DNA from: Nitrospirota bacterium
GTDB taxonomy: Bacteria; Nitrospirota; Thermodesulfovibrionia; UBA6902
Reading direction: 5' to 3'
Length of the DNA: 48,667 nucleotides
Assembly: GCA_016215115.1 (NCBI GenBank)
Contig: JACRLN010000050.1
Span: 1 to 48,667, forward strand
In this document: positions 14,826-23,700 of the stretch, piece after piece
How the letters are laid out: the number at the start of each line of letters is the position of its first letter
Position numbering within the stretch: position 1 is the stretch's first letter
The notes under the pieces: model-generated
What the model was told of the DNA's origin: nothing
Databases searched by the model: none
The model's input: the letters and a program-made list of their open reading frames with translations, nothing else
Position numbers and translations under genes: made by a program

Positions 14826-17359
14826 CTCAATTCCAACTGCTCCTTAAAAAACGGCTTATAAATAACTTCCCCTATCCCGGGCTCACGTCTTGCGTCAAAT
14901 ATCGTCGCAGCAGGGTCATCTACTCCCCACCAGTTTTCCCGCGCATCAACGTCTTCAGTATTAAAATCCCCTACTCTGAGATTGTAAGCCTTGTTTGAAT
15001 AAATATTGTTATTCTTAATGGTTATTCCGCCTCCTTTTTCTCTCACAAATATACCGACCTCATTATTTAATATAACATTTCCCTCTACCAATGCATTCCC
15101 GAAGTATGACCTGATCCCGACGTTATTTTCTTTAAATAATGAATATCTGACCTCAACAGGGCCGCTCCTGAATCGTAGGCCCCCATAGTTGTGCAAGAAA
15201 CGGCTGTTTGAGATTTTCAGATTGGTGAAATGGCTGTGAATCGCCCATGTCGCATATTCAAAATCGCAGAAGGAGAATTCACTCCCATCAGCATGCTCAA
15301 GAAGTATTTCGTCCCACAGATCATCTTTGTTTTTATCCTCAGAAGTAAAAACAATCCTCCCGTCCTCTTTTCCTGTCGCAAGGATTTTCCCGGATAAAAT
15401 CTTTATTCCTGTTCCTTTTAAGAATGAAATCTTCGTGGCAGGAGAAAGTTCGAGCGTTACTCCGGAAACATTAACACTATTTTTCAATATAATATCTCCG
15501 AGCCATGTTATATCAGCAAAAATATCTTTGACCGGCCATGTAAATGGCAACTGATTTTCCTTAATCGGCGCATATAATATTCTTCCTCTTCCAGGATCAT
15601 CTTCTTTATCGTAAATTACACTGCCTGCATCCTTTCCTCCCCACCAGTTTGAAGGAGCAAAGATATCCACGGCGCTTTCATTCTCAATAGCACAAAGGCC
15701 GTTTGAGGCAATACTGTTTTCGGTTATTATTCCTGTAAATGATTGAACACCAATACCTCTTTCACCGTTTCCTAGAATAAAATTATCTTTAATTAATGCC
15801 CTGCTATCCTGCAGGTTTATACCGTTAAATCCGTTGCCCTGAATGAAATTTTCGCTAACCTCAATATTGTCAGACCCTTTAAGCGACAGACCCGATTCAT
15901 AATTATTCACAATAACATTACCGCTGAACTTTCCATGAAAGGCATCGTTCACCATCATGCCGTATCTGCCGCACCCTATGAAATTTTCATCAGCGTTTGT
16001 GACGCCTTCCCTGATCTTAAATCCCTCGTTCATATTACCGAGGATTTTATTGTTTGAAGCAGACAAACTTGAGCGGAAAAAATTGACGCCGTTGATATTG
16101 TTATAGACATAGTTATCGGTAAAGACGATTTCCGAGTCCCTGCCCTTGACCCCGCTCTTATTATTAAAGATATAGTTGCCTTTCATCTCCACTGCCGATT
16201 CCTGAAACTGAATGGCCCGGTAATTATTGCTCAGGACAGACCCCTGCACCATCACATTGGAAAAATGGAAATGGAGCCCCCGGTAGGCATCCTCTATGCG
16301 GCAGTATTCCACCAGGTTCTGCGCGCCGTCGCTGTTCATAATATTTATGCCGTCCCAGTCACCCATTGAACGCGCTGTTCCCGCAGACCGGAATATGATC
16401 GGATTATCTCTTGTGCCCTTTGCGATGAGTACCCCCTGCATAAGCAGCCCGTTCTCCCCTATGCCGTCGCCGTTTGTGTCCTTTTTTGTGAACTCGATAA
16501 CGGTACCTGGAACAATGACAAGCCTGACCTTTTCAGGCACCCTTATCAGACCGTTGACCACAATCCTGCCACGCCAGACCGTATCTCCAGGCAAAACCTC
16601 GTCGTTGTATACTTTTGTCACTTCTTTCTCCAGCGCTTTATATTCTTTCATAAATCCGGTCGCAGGTTTATTGCAGGAAACGTAACGCCCTGCAATCAAG
16701 TCTTTTATCTCCGGTTTGACCATGTCGGGTTTCAGAACAACTACCTTATCTGCTTCGATCAGATATAAGTCTCTCTTCCTGTTATCTGCAATAATGTTTT
16801 TTTTGTAATTAACCTTTGCGCCTGCAAATGCAAATACTCCGTAATCATTATTTGCAACCTGTGTTTTCTTCATGCTCACAAAAGCCTGCGGCCCCTGCGC
16901 AATAAGGCCATACCGGTTATTTTCAATAATAGAATCGGTTAATTCAAGAGACCCGTTCATTATAAGAAGGCCTGTTTCCGCATCCTCAATCCTGCACGCT
17001 TTTATATATGCATTTCCTCTGTCAATAATTATTCCTGCCCAACGGTCAGGTTTATCATTTTTCACTTGAAATACGACTGGCGCTTCCCTGGTTCCATCAA
17101 TCACAAGCCTGCCCCTGATTGTCATCTCGGTCATGAATGAAAGGTATTCCGCCCCGTTCTTTGTCCTATCGGAAGGAATGATGTTTACCATTGTGCCGGA
17201 TAGAATAGTGAGTGTAACGCCTTCAGGCACAACGATGTCTTCTGTAAGAGTTATTTCGCCTTTCCAAACGGTATCTCTTATAATGGTTTTTCCTGAGGCG
17301 CAATAAGGTAATAAAACAAAAAAGATAAGAAACAGGAGTGTTGTTCTCAAAAATTCCAT
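14813..17359 (-). CDS. secreted right-handed parallel beta-helix protein
   Basis: An 848-residue secreted protein. The signal peptide is LLFLIFFVLLPYCASG, ending near residue 23. The rest is made of three units, each opening with a threshold such as IIRDTVWKGEITLTEDIVVPEGVTLTILSGT and followed by parallel beta-helix turns (PbH1/NosD style) rich in N-N, for example NNYGVFAFAG, NNKSGVKG and GNGFNGINLQDS. Each unit ends in ENWWG or NWWGG plus DDP(A/G). The same WWG-plus-YDEN/KPF ending appears in the product of 18446. Beta-helices of this type bind or process polysaccharides or serve as surface scaffolds. The gene follows a terminator-like hairpin, so it may begin a new transcript. Confidence 0.8.
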   Translation of the reverse strand: MEFLRTTLLFLIFFVLLPYCASGKTIIRDTVWKGEITLTEDIVVPEGVTLTILSGTMVNIIPSDRTKNGAEYLSFMTEMTIRGRLVIDGTREAPVVFQVKNDKPDRWAGIIIDRGNAYIKACRIEDAETGLLIMNGSLELTDSIIENNRYGLIAQGPQAFVSMKKTQVANNDYGVFAFAGAKVNYKKNIIADNRKRDLYLIEADKVVVLKPDMVKPEIKDLIAGRYVSCNKPATGFMKEYKALEKEVTKVYNDEVLPGDTVWRGRIVVNGLIRVPEKVRLVIVPGTVIEFTKKDTNGDGIGENGLLMQGVLIAKGTRDNPIIFRSAGTARSMGDWDGINIMNSDGAQNLVEYCRIEDAYRGLHFHFSNVMVQGSVLSNNYRAIQFQESAVEMKGNYIFNNKSGVKGRDSEIVFTDNYVYNNINGVNFFRSSLSASNNKILGNMNEGFKIREGVTNADENFIGCGRYGMMVNDAFHGKFSGNVIVNNYESGLSLKGSDNIEVSENFIQGNGFNGINLQDSRALIKDNFILGNGERGIGVQSFTGIITENSIASNGLCAIENESAVDIFAPSNWWGGKDAGSVIYDKEDDPGRGRILYAPIKENQLPFTWPVKDIFADITWLGDIILKNSVNVSGVTLELSPATKISFLKGTGIKILSGKILATGKEDGRIVFTSEDKNKDDLWDEILLEHADGSEFSFCDFEYATWAIHSHFTNLKISNSRFLHNYGGLRFRSGPVEVRYSLFKENNVGIRSYFGNALVEGNVILNNEVGIFVREKGGGITIKNNNIYSNKAYNLRVGDFNTEDVDARENWWGVDDPAATIFDARREPGIGEVIYKPFFKEQLELRWRN

Positions 17360-17401
17360 AAACTATATTGTAAGGCAATAATTGCACATAAGGAAAGAAA
17401 A

Positions 17402-17446
17402 CAGCAGGGCGGTGGAATCTTAAAATTAACTTTCACCGCCCTGCTG
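17402..17446 (-). terminator. rho-independent terminator after the second 20-codon gene
   Basis: CAGCAGGGCGGTG (17402-17414) is repeated inverted as CACCGCCCTGCTG (17434-17446), a 13-bp perfect stem around a 19-base loop. On the minus strand it is followed by TTTTCTTTCC. It sits 21 bp after the stop of the small gene at 17467 and before the beta-helix gene, so it probably ends the transcript that starts at the giant cytochrome. Confidence 0.75.
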
Positions 17447-17466
17447 CAAGCTCCGATCCTTCATAA

Positions 17467-17529
17467 TCAACAGGGGTGAATAGCGGCGCTCCCGACTATT
17501 CTGGGAGGAACATATTTTATCTTCTTCAA
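17467..17529 (-). CDS. 20-residue conserved peptide, copy A
   Basis: Start TTG at 17529 with GGAGG six bases upstream; product MKKIKYVPPRIVGSAAIHPC, stop TGA. It is nearly the same peptide as copy B at 20655-20717: 16 of 20 residues match, and the four differences are K/R, R/K, V/I and A/V. At the DNA level nine further codons differ only synonymously, the pattern expected of a translated and selected gene. The peptide has a basic start, a YVPP turn and a C-terminal HPC. It follows the 17584 gene and precedes a terminator. Its size is that of a PqqA-type precursor, and a PqqD/radical SAM cassette lies in the same block. A role as substrate is inference; I do not recognise the family. Confidence 0.8.
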   Translation of the reverse strand: MKKIKYVPPRIVGSAAIHPC

Positions 17530-17583
17530 ACCGCACCTCCTTCCGCTACCTACCACAGGATTAATGGCAGGCGTGATGATTTG

Positions 17584-18453
17584 TTATTTCTTATTTTCAA
17601 TCTTCTTCTCCATCTCCTGTTGCATCTTTTTTATTTGATTTTCCCGGAAATTCTCGTCAGCTCCAGCTCCCGGCTGATGCTTGGGACCCATCTCGAGATG
17701 CCTTATCACCTTTATGTCTATGCCCTTTGTCATCTCGCCTGTCTTCGCGGTTGCGGCAGTAGGCTTTTCTTCTCCATAGCCGCCCATGATCGACCCGGGA
17801 ATGGGCGGGCCTCCTCCGTATACGTCTCTTACTCTGAGGAAATATTGTCCCCCCTTATCTACGGTGATGATATATTTGCCGTCCTTTCCGGTTTTATATG
17901 AAGTAAAGGTCGGAATCCCGGTCATTGTCTCCGTATAATATGCAAACAATATCGCCCCCTCAACAGGCTTTCCTGCCATATCAAGGATGGTGCCCGATAT
18001 ACCGGTGACTCCTTCAGGGAGTGACCTTTTATACGGGACGGCCCCTGCAAGGGCTCCGAGCTTTAATTCTTTGCCGTACTCGATAACGTGCTGTATAGGA
18101 TTGCCTTCTTTGTCCCCGCTGATAAAGAAATAATCTCCGTCAAGCGGCGGGCCTGCTTTTTCAGTGGATGCTCTTTTAATCGCTCCGATGTAGTACTTGC
18201 CGGCAGGAAGCGAGATGCGAAACCTGCCTTCAGCATTTATTTCGTCTATCCCGTTCGGAACCCTGAAGTATTTATCAAGAGACGGCGGCGGTCCGGATTG
18301 GGTATCAAAGAAAACTATCATGGCATCGGCTAACGGCCCGTCGTCCTTGATCATTATTTGACCTGAGATCCAGCCAGTCTCAATTTCCGCATGGATCGCA
18401 GTTGCTGATAACACTGCAATCAGAAATGACAGAAATATGATTTTTTTAATCAT
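17584..18453 (-). CDS. secreted carboxypeptidase-regulatory-like protein
   Basis: A 289-residue secreted protein with signal peptide MIKKIIFLSFLIAVLSATAIHA. It contains two beta-sandwich units: ISGQIMIKDDGPLADAMIVFFD...FRISLPAGKYYIGAIKR and ISGTILDMAGKPVEGAILFAYY...YIITVDKGGQYFLRVRD. The charged tail NQIKKMQQEMEKKIENKK is probably helical. Proline- and glycine-rich stretches (GGGPPIPGSIMGGYG) look like flexible linkers. It starts 8 bp inside the end of the upstream carboxypeptidase-regulatory/beta-helix gene, so the two are co-translated, and it is followed by the 20-codon gene copy A. The probable location is the periplasm or cell surface. Confidence 0.75.
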   Translation of the reverse strand: MIKKIIFLSFLIAVLSATAIHAEIETGWISGQIMIKDDGPLADAMIVFFDTQSGPPPSLDKYFRVPNGIDEINAEGRFRISLPAGKYYIGAIKRASTEKAGPPLDGDYFFISGDKEGNPIQHVIEYGKELKLGALAGAVPYKRSLPEGVTGISGTILDMAGKPVEGAILFAYYTETMTGIPTFTSYKTGKDGKYIITVDKGGQYFLRVRDVYGGGPPIPGSIMGGYGEEKPTAATAKTGEMTKGIDIKVIRHLEMGPKHQPGAGADENFRENQIKKMQQEMEKKIENKK

Positions 18454-20506
18454 GATGCCTCCCTTTTCCGGCTCCTGCGTTTTTTACCGGGGCGTTATAA
18501 AATGGTTTGTAGATTACACCGCCTAAAGAAACGTCTCTGTTTTCATCGTATATGGCATTCTTGATATCCTCTTCTCTGTCGCTTCCCCACCAGTTGTCAC
18601 TTAGCAATATATCATATCCCTGTCTTTCACCCAGTCTGAAATTATATTCAGTATTATACGAAATATTGTTGTAAGTGACAATAAATTGTTTGCGTGGAAG
18701 GGCATCTTTTTTGTCGAATGTGTTTGAAAAACCCACTATATTCTGGTTCGACGGCACAAGGAAAATGCCGACACCGTTATTTCTGATGTTGTTGTATGTG
18801 ATTTCGACAGGCTCTTCAACCCTTGTATGTCTGATGCCGTAAGTATTATCGAAGATGTCATTATGCTCAATGCGAAGATCGGCCCTGCCGAACCTTATGC
18901 CTTCATAATTATTTCTAAAGACAGAGTCTTCAATTACCGCTTTTGAAAAATGTACCTGAACGCCGGTAAAGGCATATTCAAATATGCAGTATCTTAAAAT
19001 GCTCTCATCGCCTGACACAAAAAACAGGAGATATGACCAGTCCGCTTTATCCGGCGTTGTCTCAGCGGAAGTAAATCTGATGGGCCTTTTTGCAGAGCCC
19101 TGCGCCTTAAGCCTGCCGCTAACCTTTATCATGGCGTCTCCAACCCCGTCTCCTGTCCGGTCAATCTTCTTAAATCTGACTGTTGTCCCAGGAGCAATGG
19201 TTAGTGTTACTCCTCGGGCTACGTGGACGATCCCGGAAATTAATATGTCTCGTTCCCACACGGTATTATTACAGATAACCACATCCCCTTTGTATTCATG
19301 ATTGCCAACCTTTTCTTCTGACTTCCGGCTTCTGACTTCTGACTTCTTTTTGCTCGCCTCCATCACCCTGTTTACAAAAATATTTACGCCATCATGCGAT
19401 TTGCCATTCATTATAAACAAGTGATTTGCGTTCGCTTCATAAAGCCCATAGTATTCGCCTTTGACAGGGGCCTCCCCGGCGAACTGCCGGGCCACCAGGT
19501 AATATGCACCCTCTGCTGCGTCTATTGAGTAGTACCCTTTCACATCAGTTCTGGCCATATAATCAGGCATGGTCCTTACGTAATGCATCTGAAACATATC
19601 CGAGGTCTTTCCCTTGTAAGCCATGACATAGAGGTCTTTCACAGGATTGCCCTCCAAGTCGGTTGCCCTTCCTTTTATCATGAAGACATCCTGTGCCGCA
19701 TTGAGTTTATTTTCCCTGAACCTCAAGCTGTCAGCATCTGATTTTTTTACCAGAATCGCAGGATAGGCGTCCTCATTAAGAAAGGCCTTGAGGTCGTCTT
19801 TTGGATAACATGGGATCTCCGCCTGTGTTTCTGTTGAATCCGTGAGCGTCACGGGATTGTCGGGAAGATAACAGAAGAGGTCTCCTTTTTCGAGAGGAGT
19901 CATGCTGCTGTTGCTCAACCTCTTGCGCGCAATAACAACATATTCTCCCAGCTCAATGCTCATGCTGAACCCCCCGTTGTTATCGGTTGTGTTTGTAAGA
20001 AAACCCATACCCCTGAAAACAGAGTTTGGAGCCAGGAGTTCGGAGTTAAGAGTTAAAGCTGGCACGGGATAGATTGAAACCTGCGCGCCTTTGACAGGAG
20101 CACCCTTGAAGAGGACTTTGCCTGAAAGCTTCGCAGAAGCTGATTCCTTTACATTCACTGCTGTTTCAGGAACAGCCATAAATGGAACCCAGAGATTTTG
20201 GTCTTCAACCTTGACCGGATTGGCTCCGTGATAGGAAAAATATTTTTTATCGCCGGACTGTCCTGACGCGGTTAAATAATATATTCCGGACGGCAACTCT
20301 ATTTTGAAGAATCCTTCTTTTTTGCCCGGGGCGGAAACATAAGCCGGAATTCCTTTTTTAATATCCTGAAACCTGATATAAGCTTGCACCTTTGAGTCAT
20401 TAAGCGCACCGTCTTCCGAAAGCACAACCCCTTCAATAACAGCGGAATATGAAGATGTGGCAGAAAAAAAAATTACAAGTAAAAAAGCGATTACGTGAAT
20501 CTGCAA
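18446..20506 (-). CDS. secreted CarboxypepD_reg plus beta-helix protein
   Basis: I place the start at the TTG 20506, which gives the signal peptide MQIHVIAFLLVIFFSATSSYSA; an ATG at 20536 lies inside a dispersed repeat, and reading further upstream runs through the repeat and the 20-codon gene. The mature protein has three carboxypeptidase-regulatory units (VIEGVVLSEDGALNDSKV, LSGKVLFKGAPVKGAQV, IKGRATDLEGNPVKDLYV). A right-handed beta-helix follows from GDVVICNNTVWERDI onward, ending in DNWWGSDREEDI and YKPFYN. It thus fuses the two domain types found separately in its neighbours. Two 8-base-period repeats are inserted in frame: one gives LTLNSELLAPNS, the other KKKSEVRSRKSEEK, just before the beta-helix. 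Confidence 0.72.
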   Translation of the reverse strand: MQIHVIAFLLVIFFSATSSYSAVIEGVVLSEDGALNDSKVQAYIRFQDIKKGIPAYVSAPGKKEGFFKIELPSGIYYLTASGQSGDKKYFSYHGANPVKVEDQNLWVPFMAVPETAVNVKESASAKLSGKVLFKGAPVKGAQVSIYPVPALTLNSELLAPNSVFRGMGFLTNTTDNNGGFSMSIELGEYVVIARKRLSNSSMTPLEKGDLFCYLPDNPVTLTDSTETQAEIPCYPKDDLKAFLNEDAYPAILVKKSDADSLRFRENKLNAAQDVFMIKGRATDLEGNPVKDLYVMAYKGKTSDMFQMHYVRTMPDYMARTDVKGYYSIDAAEGAYYLVARQFAGEAPVKGEYYGLYEANANHLFIMNGKSHDGVNIFVNRVMEASKKKSEVRSRKSEEKVGNHEYKGDVVICNNTVWERDILISGIVHVARGVTLTIAPGTTVRFKKIDRTGDGVGDAMIKVSGRLKAQGSAKRPIRFTSAETTPDKADWSYLLFFVSGDESILRYCIFEYAFTGVQVHFSKAVIEDSVFRNNYEGIRFGRADLRIEHNDIFDNTYGIRHTRVEEPVEITYNNIRNNGVGIFLVPSNQNIVGFSNTFDKKDALPRKQFIVTYNNISYNTEYNFRLGERQGYDILLSDNWWGSDREEDIKNAIYDENRDVSLGGVIYKPFYNAPVKNAGAGKGRHHD

Positions 20507-20531
20507 TTTAATTACAGCCTCTTGAAAAGTC

Positions 20532-20599
20532 GTCATTCCCGTGCTTAAGCACCTACTGTTGGTGAAAACCTGCCTGCCAGCAGGCAGGCGGGAATCCAG
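20532..20599. repeat. dispersed palindromic repeat, GTCATTCCCG family, copy 2
   Basis: It begins GTCATTCCCG and ends GCGGGAATCCAG, with an inner palindrome CTGCCTGCCAGCAGGCAG. It lies between the 20-codon gene copy B and the following gene, and it supplies an ATG (in the complement of GTCATTCC) that makes that gene seem longer than its signal peptide suggests. Confidence 0.7.
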
Positions 20600-20654
20600 A
20601 GTGTTGTGTAACCCATTGAAAATACTGCATCCCAGAGTTTCCCCAAGTTTATAC

Positions 20655-20717
20655 TCAGCACGGATGTATAACTGCGCTGCCGATGATCTTTGGCGGAACA
20701 TATTTTATCCTCTTCAT
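20655..20717 (-). CDS. 20-residue conserved peptide, copy B
   Basis: ATG at 20717 with AAGGGGG seven bases upstream; product MKRIKYVPPKIIGSAVIHPC, stop TGA. It is the paralog of copy A at 17467-17529. Compared codon by codon, nine codons differ synonymously and four give conservative replacements, with none lost or gained, so the peptide itself is conserved. It starts 80 bp after the stop of the giant fibronectin gene and lies 148 bp before the next gene, with a dispersed repeat between. There is no signal peptide or Gly-Gly site. It may be a precursor peptide for the radical SAM/PqqD cassette, or an unmodified micropeptide. I do not recognise the family. Confidence 0.82.
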   Translation of the reverse strand: MKRIKYVPPKIIGSAVIHPC

Positions 20718-20796
20718 CTCAATACCCCCTTCCATGTTGTAAAATTCATGTCCTAAAAAACGTCATTGACCTGAAGACGCAATTTCTTTATTCAAT

Positions 20797-23700
20797 TTAC
20801 TGGCACGTCCCGTCGCCTGTCTGATACGCCGGCGTTGCGACTGACGCCTCGTTGCTGTAAGGCGACTTGTCCGCGCCTCTAAACGCCCTGATCCTGTATG
20901 TGTATGATTTCTCGGGTTCGATGCTCCTGTTGTCCGTATACGTAATTACATTGGGAGCAAGCGTTGCTATCTTTACAAACGTGCCGTTCCATATCTTAAC
21001 TTCCACTTCAAAGCCGTCTTCATCGGCTGAGTTGTCAACCCAGTCAAGTTTTATCTTCATGGAATTAAGTGCCGTGGCTGTCAGGCTTGTCGGCTTAGCC
21101 GAGAAGGTCATATCACACGATGCACTGCTGTAATCGGTAGTCCACCCGCATGTCGCTGTCTTGTACGCCCTCACACGATAGCAATAGTTCACAGACGGCG
21201 TCAGGCCTGTATCGATGTAGGAGGTTGCGTTTGCGGCTGCTGTGGCGGTTTCAGTAAAGTTGTTGCACCCCGTGCCCTCGCACCTCTCGATCCTGAAACC
21301 AGTCTCGTCGGTCGTGTTATCCGTCCATGACAAGGTTGCACTTGTATCAGTGGCTGCTGTTGCCGCAAAGCTGCTTGGCGCGGCGATGGCTGATGTTGTC
21401 GCAGATGAAGTGCTGCTGTAACCTGAATTCCAGGCTGGCGATGTCTTGTAAGCCCTCACCCTGTAGCTGTAGCTTGTTGAGTTGCATACAGATGTGTCCT
21501 GATACGTTACTACGTTTGCCCCGACAGTATTTATCTGCGCAAAGTCGCTGCATTCCGTGCCTGCACACCTCTCTATCTTGAATCCCGTCTCGGTTGCCGT
21601 ATTGTCTGTCCATGCAAGATTTATCTGCGTGGTACTAACCGTTGTAGCCGTAAACCCCGAGGGCTCTGTAATGCTTGTTGTTACAGAAGGAGTATTACTT
21701 GCATTACTTGCATCATCCCACCCGCATGTCGCAGTCTTGTACGCCCTCACACGATATGTGTAAATCGTTTCCGGTGTAAGGCCGGTATTGTTGTATGTCG
21801 TTGCATTAGCCGCTGCAGTTGTTAACAGCGTAAAGTTACTGCACCCTGAACCTGTGCACCTCTCGATCCTGAATCCGGTCTCATCAGATGTTGTGTCTGT
21901 CCATGAAAGGTTTATCTGAACTTCAGAAATTCTCGTTGCAGTAAGCACAGACGCAACCGGAGTAGGTGTCACTGCCGTTGCTGTGCCGCTGTAATTTGAA
22001 TCCCATTCACCGGTCTTGTAAGCCCTCACCCTGTAGCTGTAGCTTGTTGAGTTGCATACAGATGTGTCCTGATACGTTACTACGTTTGCCCCGACAGTAT
22101 TTATCTGTGCAAATTCGCTGCATCCCGCGCCCGTACACCTCTCTATCTTGAATCCGGTCTCAGAGCCGCTATTGTCCGTCCATGAGAGGTTTATCTGTGT
22201 AGTGTTCGCTGCTGTTGCTGTAAACCCTGACGGAGGCACAACAAGGGTCGTCTCTGTCCTTACGTTACTGTATCCCGTTTCCCAACTGCATGTCGTTGTC
22301 TTGAACTCCTTTATGCGGTAGCTGTAGGTCTCTCCCAGTGTAAGTCCCGTATTACTGTATGTTGTCACTCCGGCGCCCGGCGATATCAGCGTTGTAAAGT
22401 CGCTGCAGCCGACGCCTATGCATCTTTCAATTACAAAGCCTGTCTCATCCGTTGCCGTGTCTGTCCATGAGAGGTTTACAAATGTATCTCCCACGGATGC
22501 CGTTGAAAGCACAGGGGCCGTTATCCCGGGAGTCGTAACAGGAGCTTCATTGCTCGGCTGTGTCTCCCATGTAATGTCGTATGTGAAGCAGGCTGATGTT
22601 TCTTCAGCTCCTGCGGATGCCGATGGCTCTGTGGCAGCGTATTTCTGAACGGTGATTAATTGTACGGTCGCCTGATGTGAGTTCTGTGTAAATGCCACTC
22701 GCATGGTTGCATCATTATAGGTTGACGTATCTTTTACCAGCGTCCAGCCTCCGTATGCCCCGCCCTTGATATAGTACTTTGCTCCTGTGGCCTTAAGCTC
22801 TATCTTCATCTCATAAGTCGTGCTTGCTGCATATGCCCCAGTTCCACTGGTATTATTCCCCTTTTCATAGGCAGTCAGGGCGTAATTGTTCCAGTAGAAT
22901 CCATGCACAAGCTGTGTATAGCTTGCACTTGCGGTCTGGTTCAGTTCCCATCCCATCATAAGGAGATTGTTCCCCGGGGTGTCGGCCGCAATGGTGATCT
23001 TTGAATATATCATCTTATCAGCTGCCCTTGTGATCGTCTGGTTTGAAATAAGCGCCTTGTCCCAGGTATCGCTCACGTCATTTAGTATAAGACTGTTATT
23101 CTGGGCTATGGAATTATTCGGGTCTATCTCCGTCCATTTGGTTGTGCTGATTGTAGTTCCTGCGAAGTTATCAAAGAATTCAAATACAAGCGTTCCGTCG
23201 CTTGTGCCCGTAGCGTTCGCGTTGCCGTAATACATGTAAATTGTATTGTTGCCCCCTGTCTTGACCCAGATTGTTGCCGAGATACCGTCGGTCTTGCTCT
23301 CTATCCAGTGCGGAAGCTCTGAGAACGCCGTAGTGTCGTAAAACCGGATGTCGTCAAAGTCAGCCTGCATGTCCGCATCATATGTAACCGTCACCTTTGT
23401 CTGAAAGTCAGACTGAAAGTTCATTATCGTAAGCGGCACACGCCTTGTCCAGCAGCCGCCGCCCCCGCCTGAAAGCCCTTCATTTATCGCCTTGACGCGG
23501 TATCTGTAATCCATTGTGTTGCACACGGATGTATCGGAATATGAGGTAGTGTTGCGTGAAAGCTTTGTAAGCTCCGCAAAATTACTGCACCCGGCACCTG
23601 TACACCTCTCTATCTTAAACCCTGTCTCAGACCCTGTGTTGTCTGTCCATCCAAGATTGACCTGGGTTGTATTTGCAGCCGTTGCGGTCAGTCCGCTCGG

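Noticed and set aside
20507-20701. The longer N-terminus of the carboxypeptidase-regulatory/beta-helix protein starting MFRQRSS
   Set aside because: This stretch runs through the 20-codon gene in another frame and through a dispersed repeat; a signal peptide starts only at the TTG 20506.
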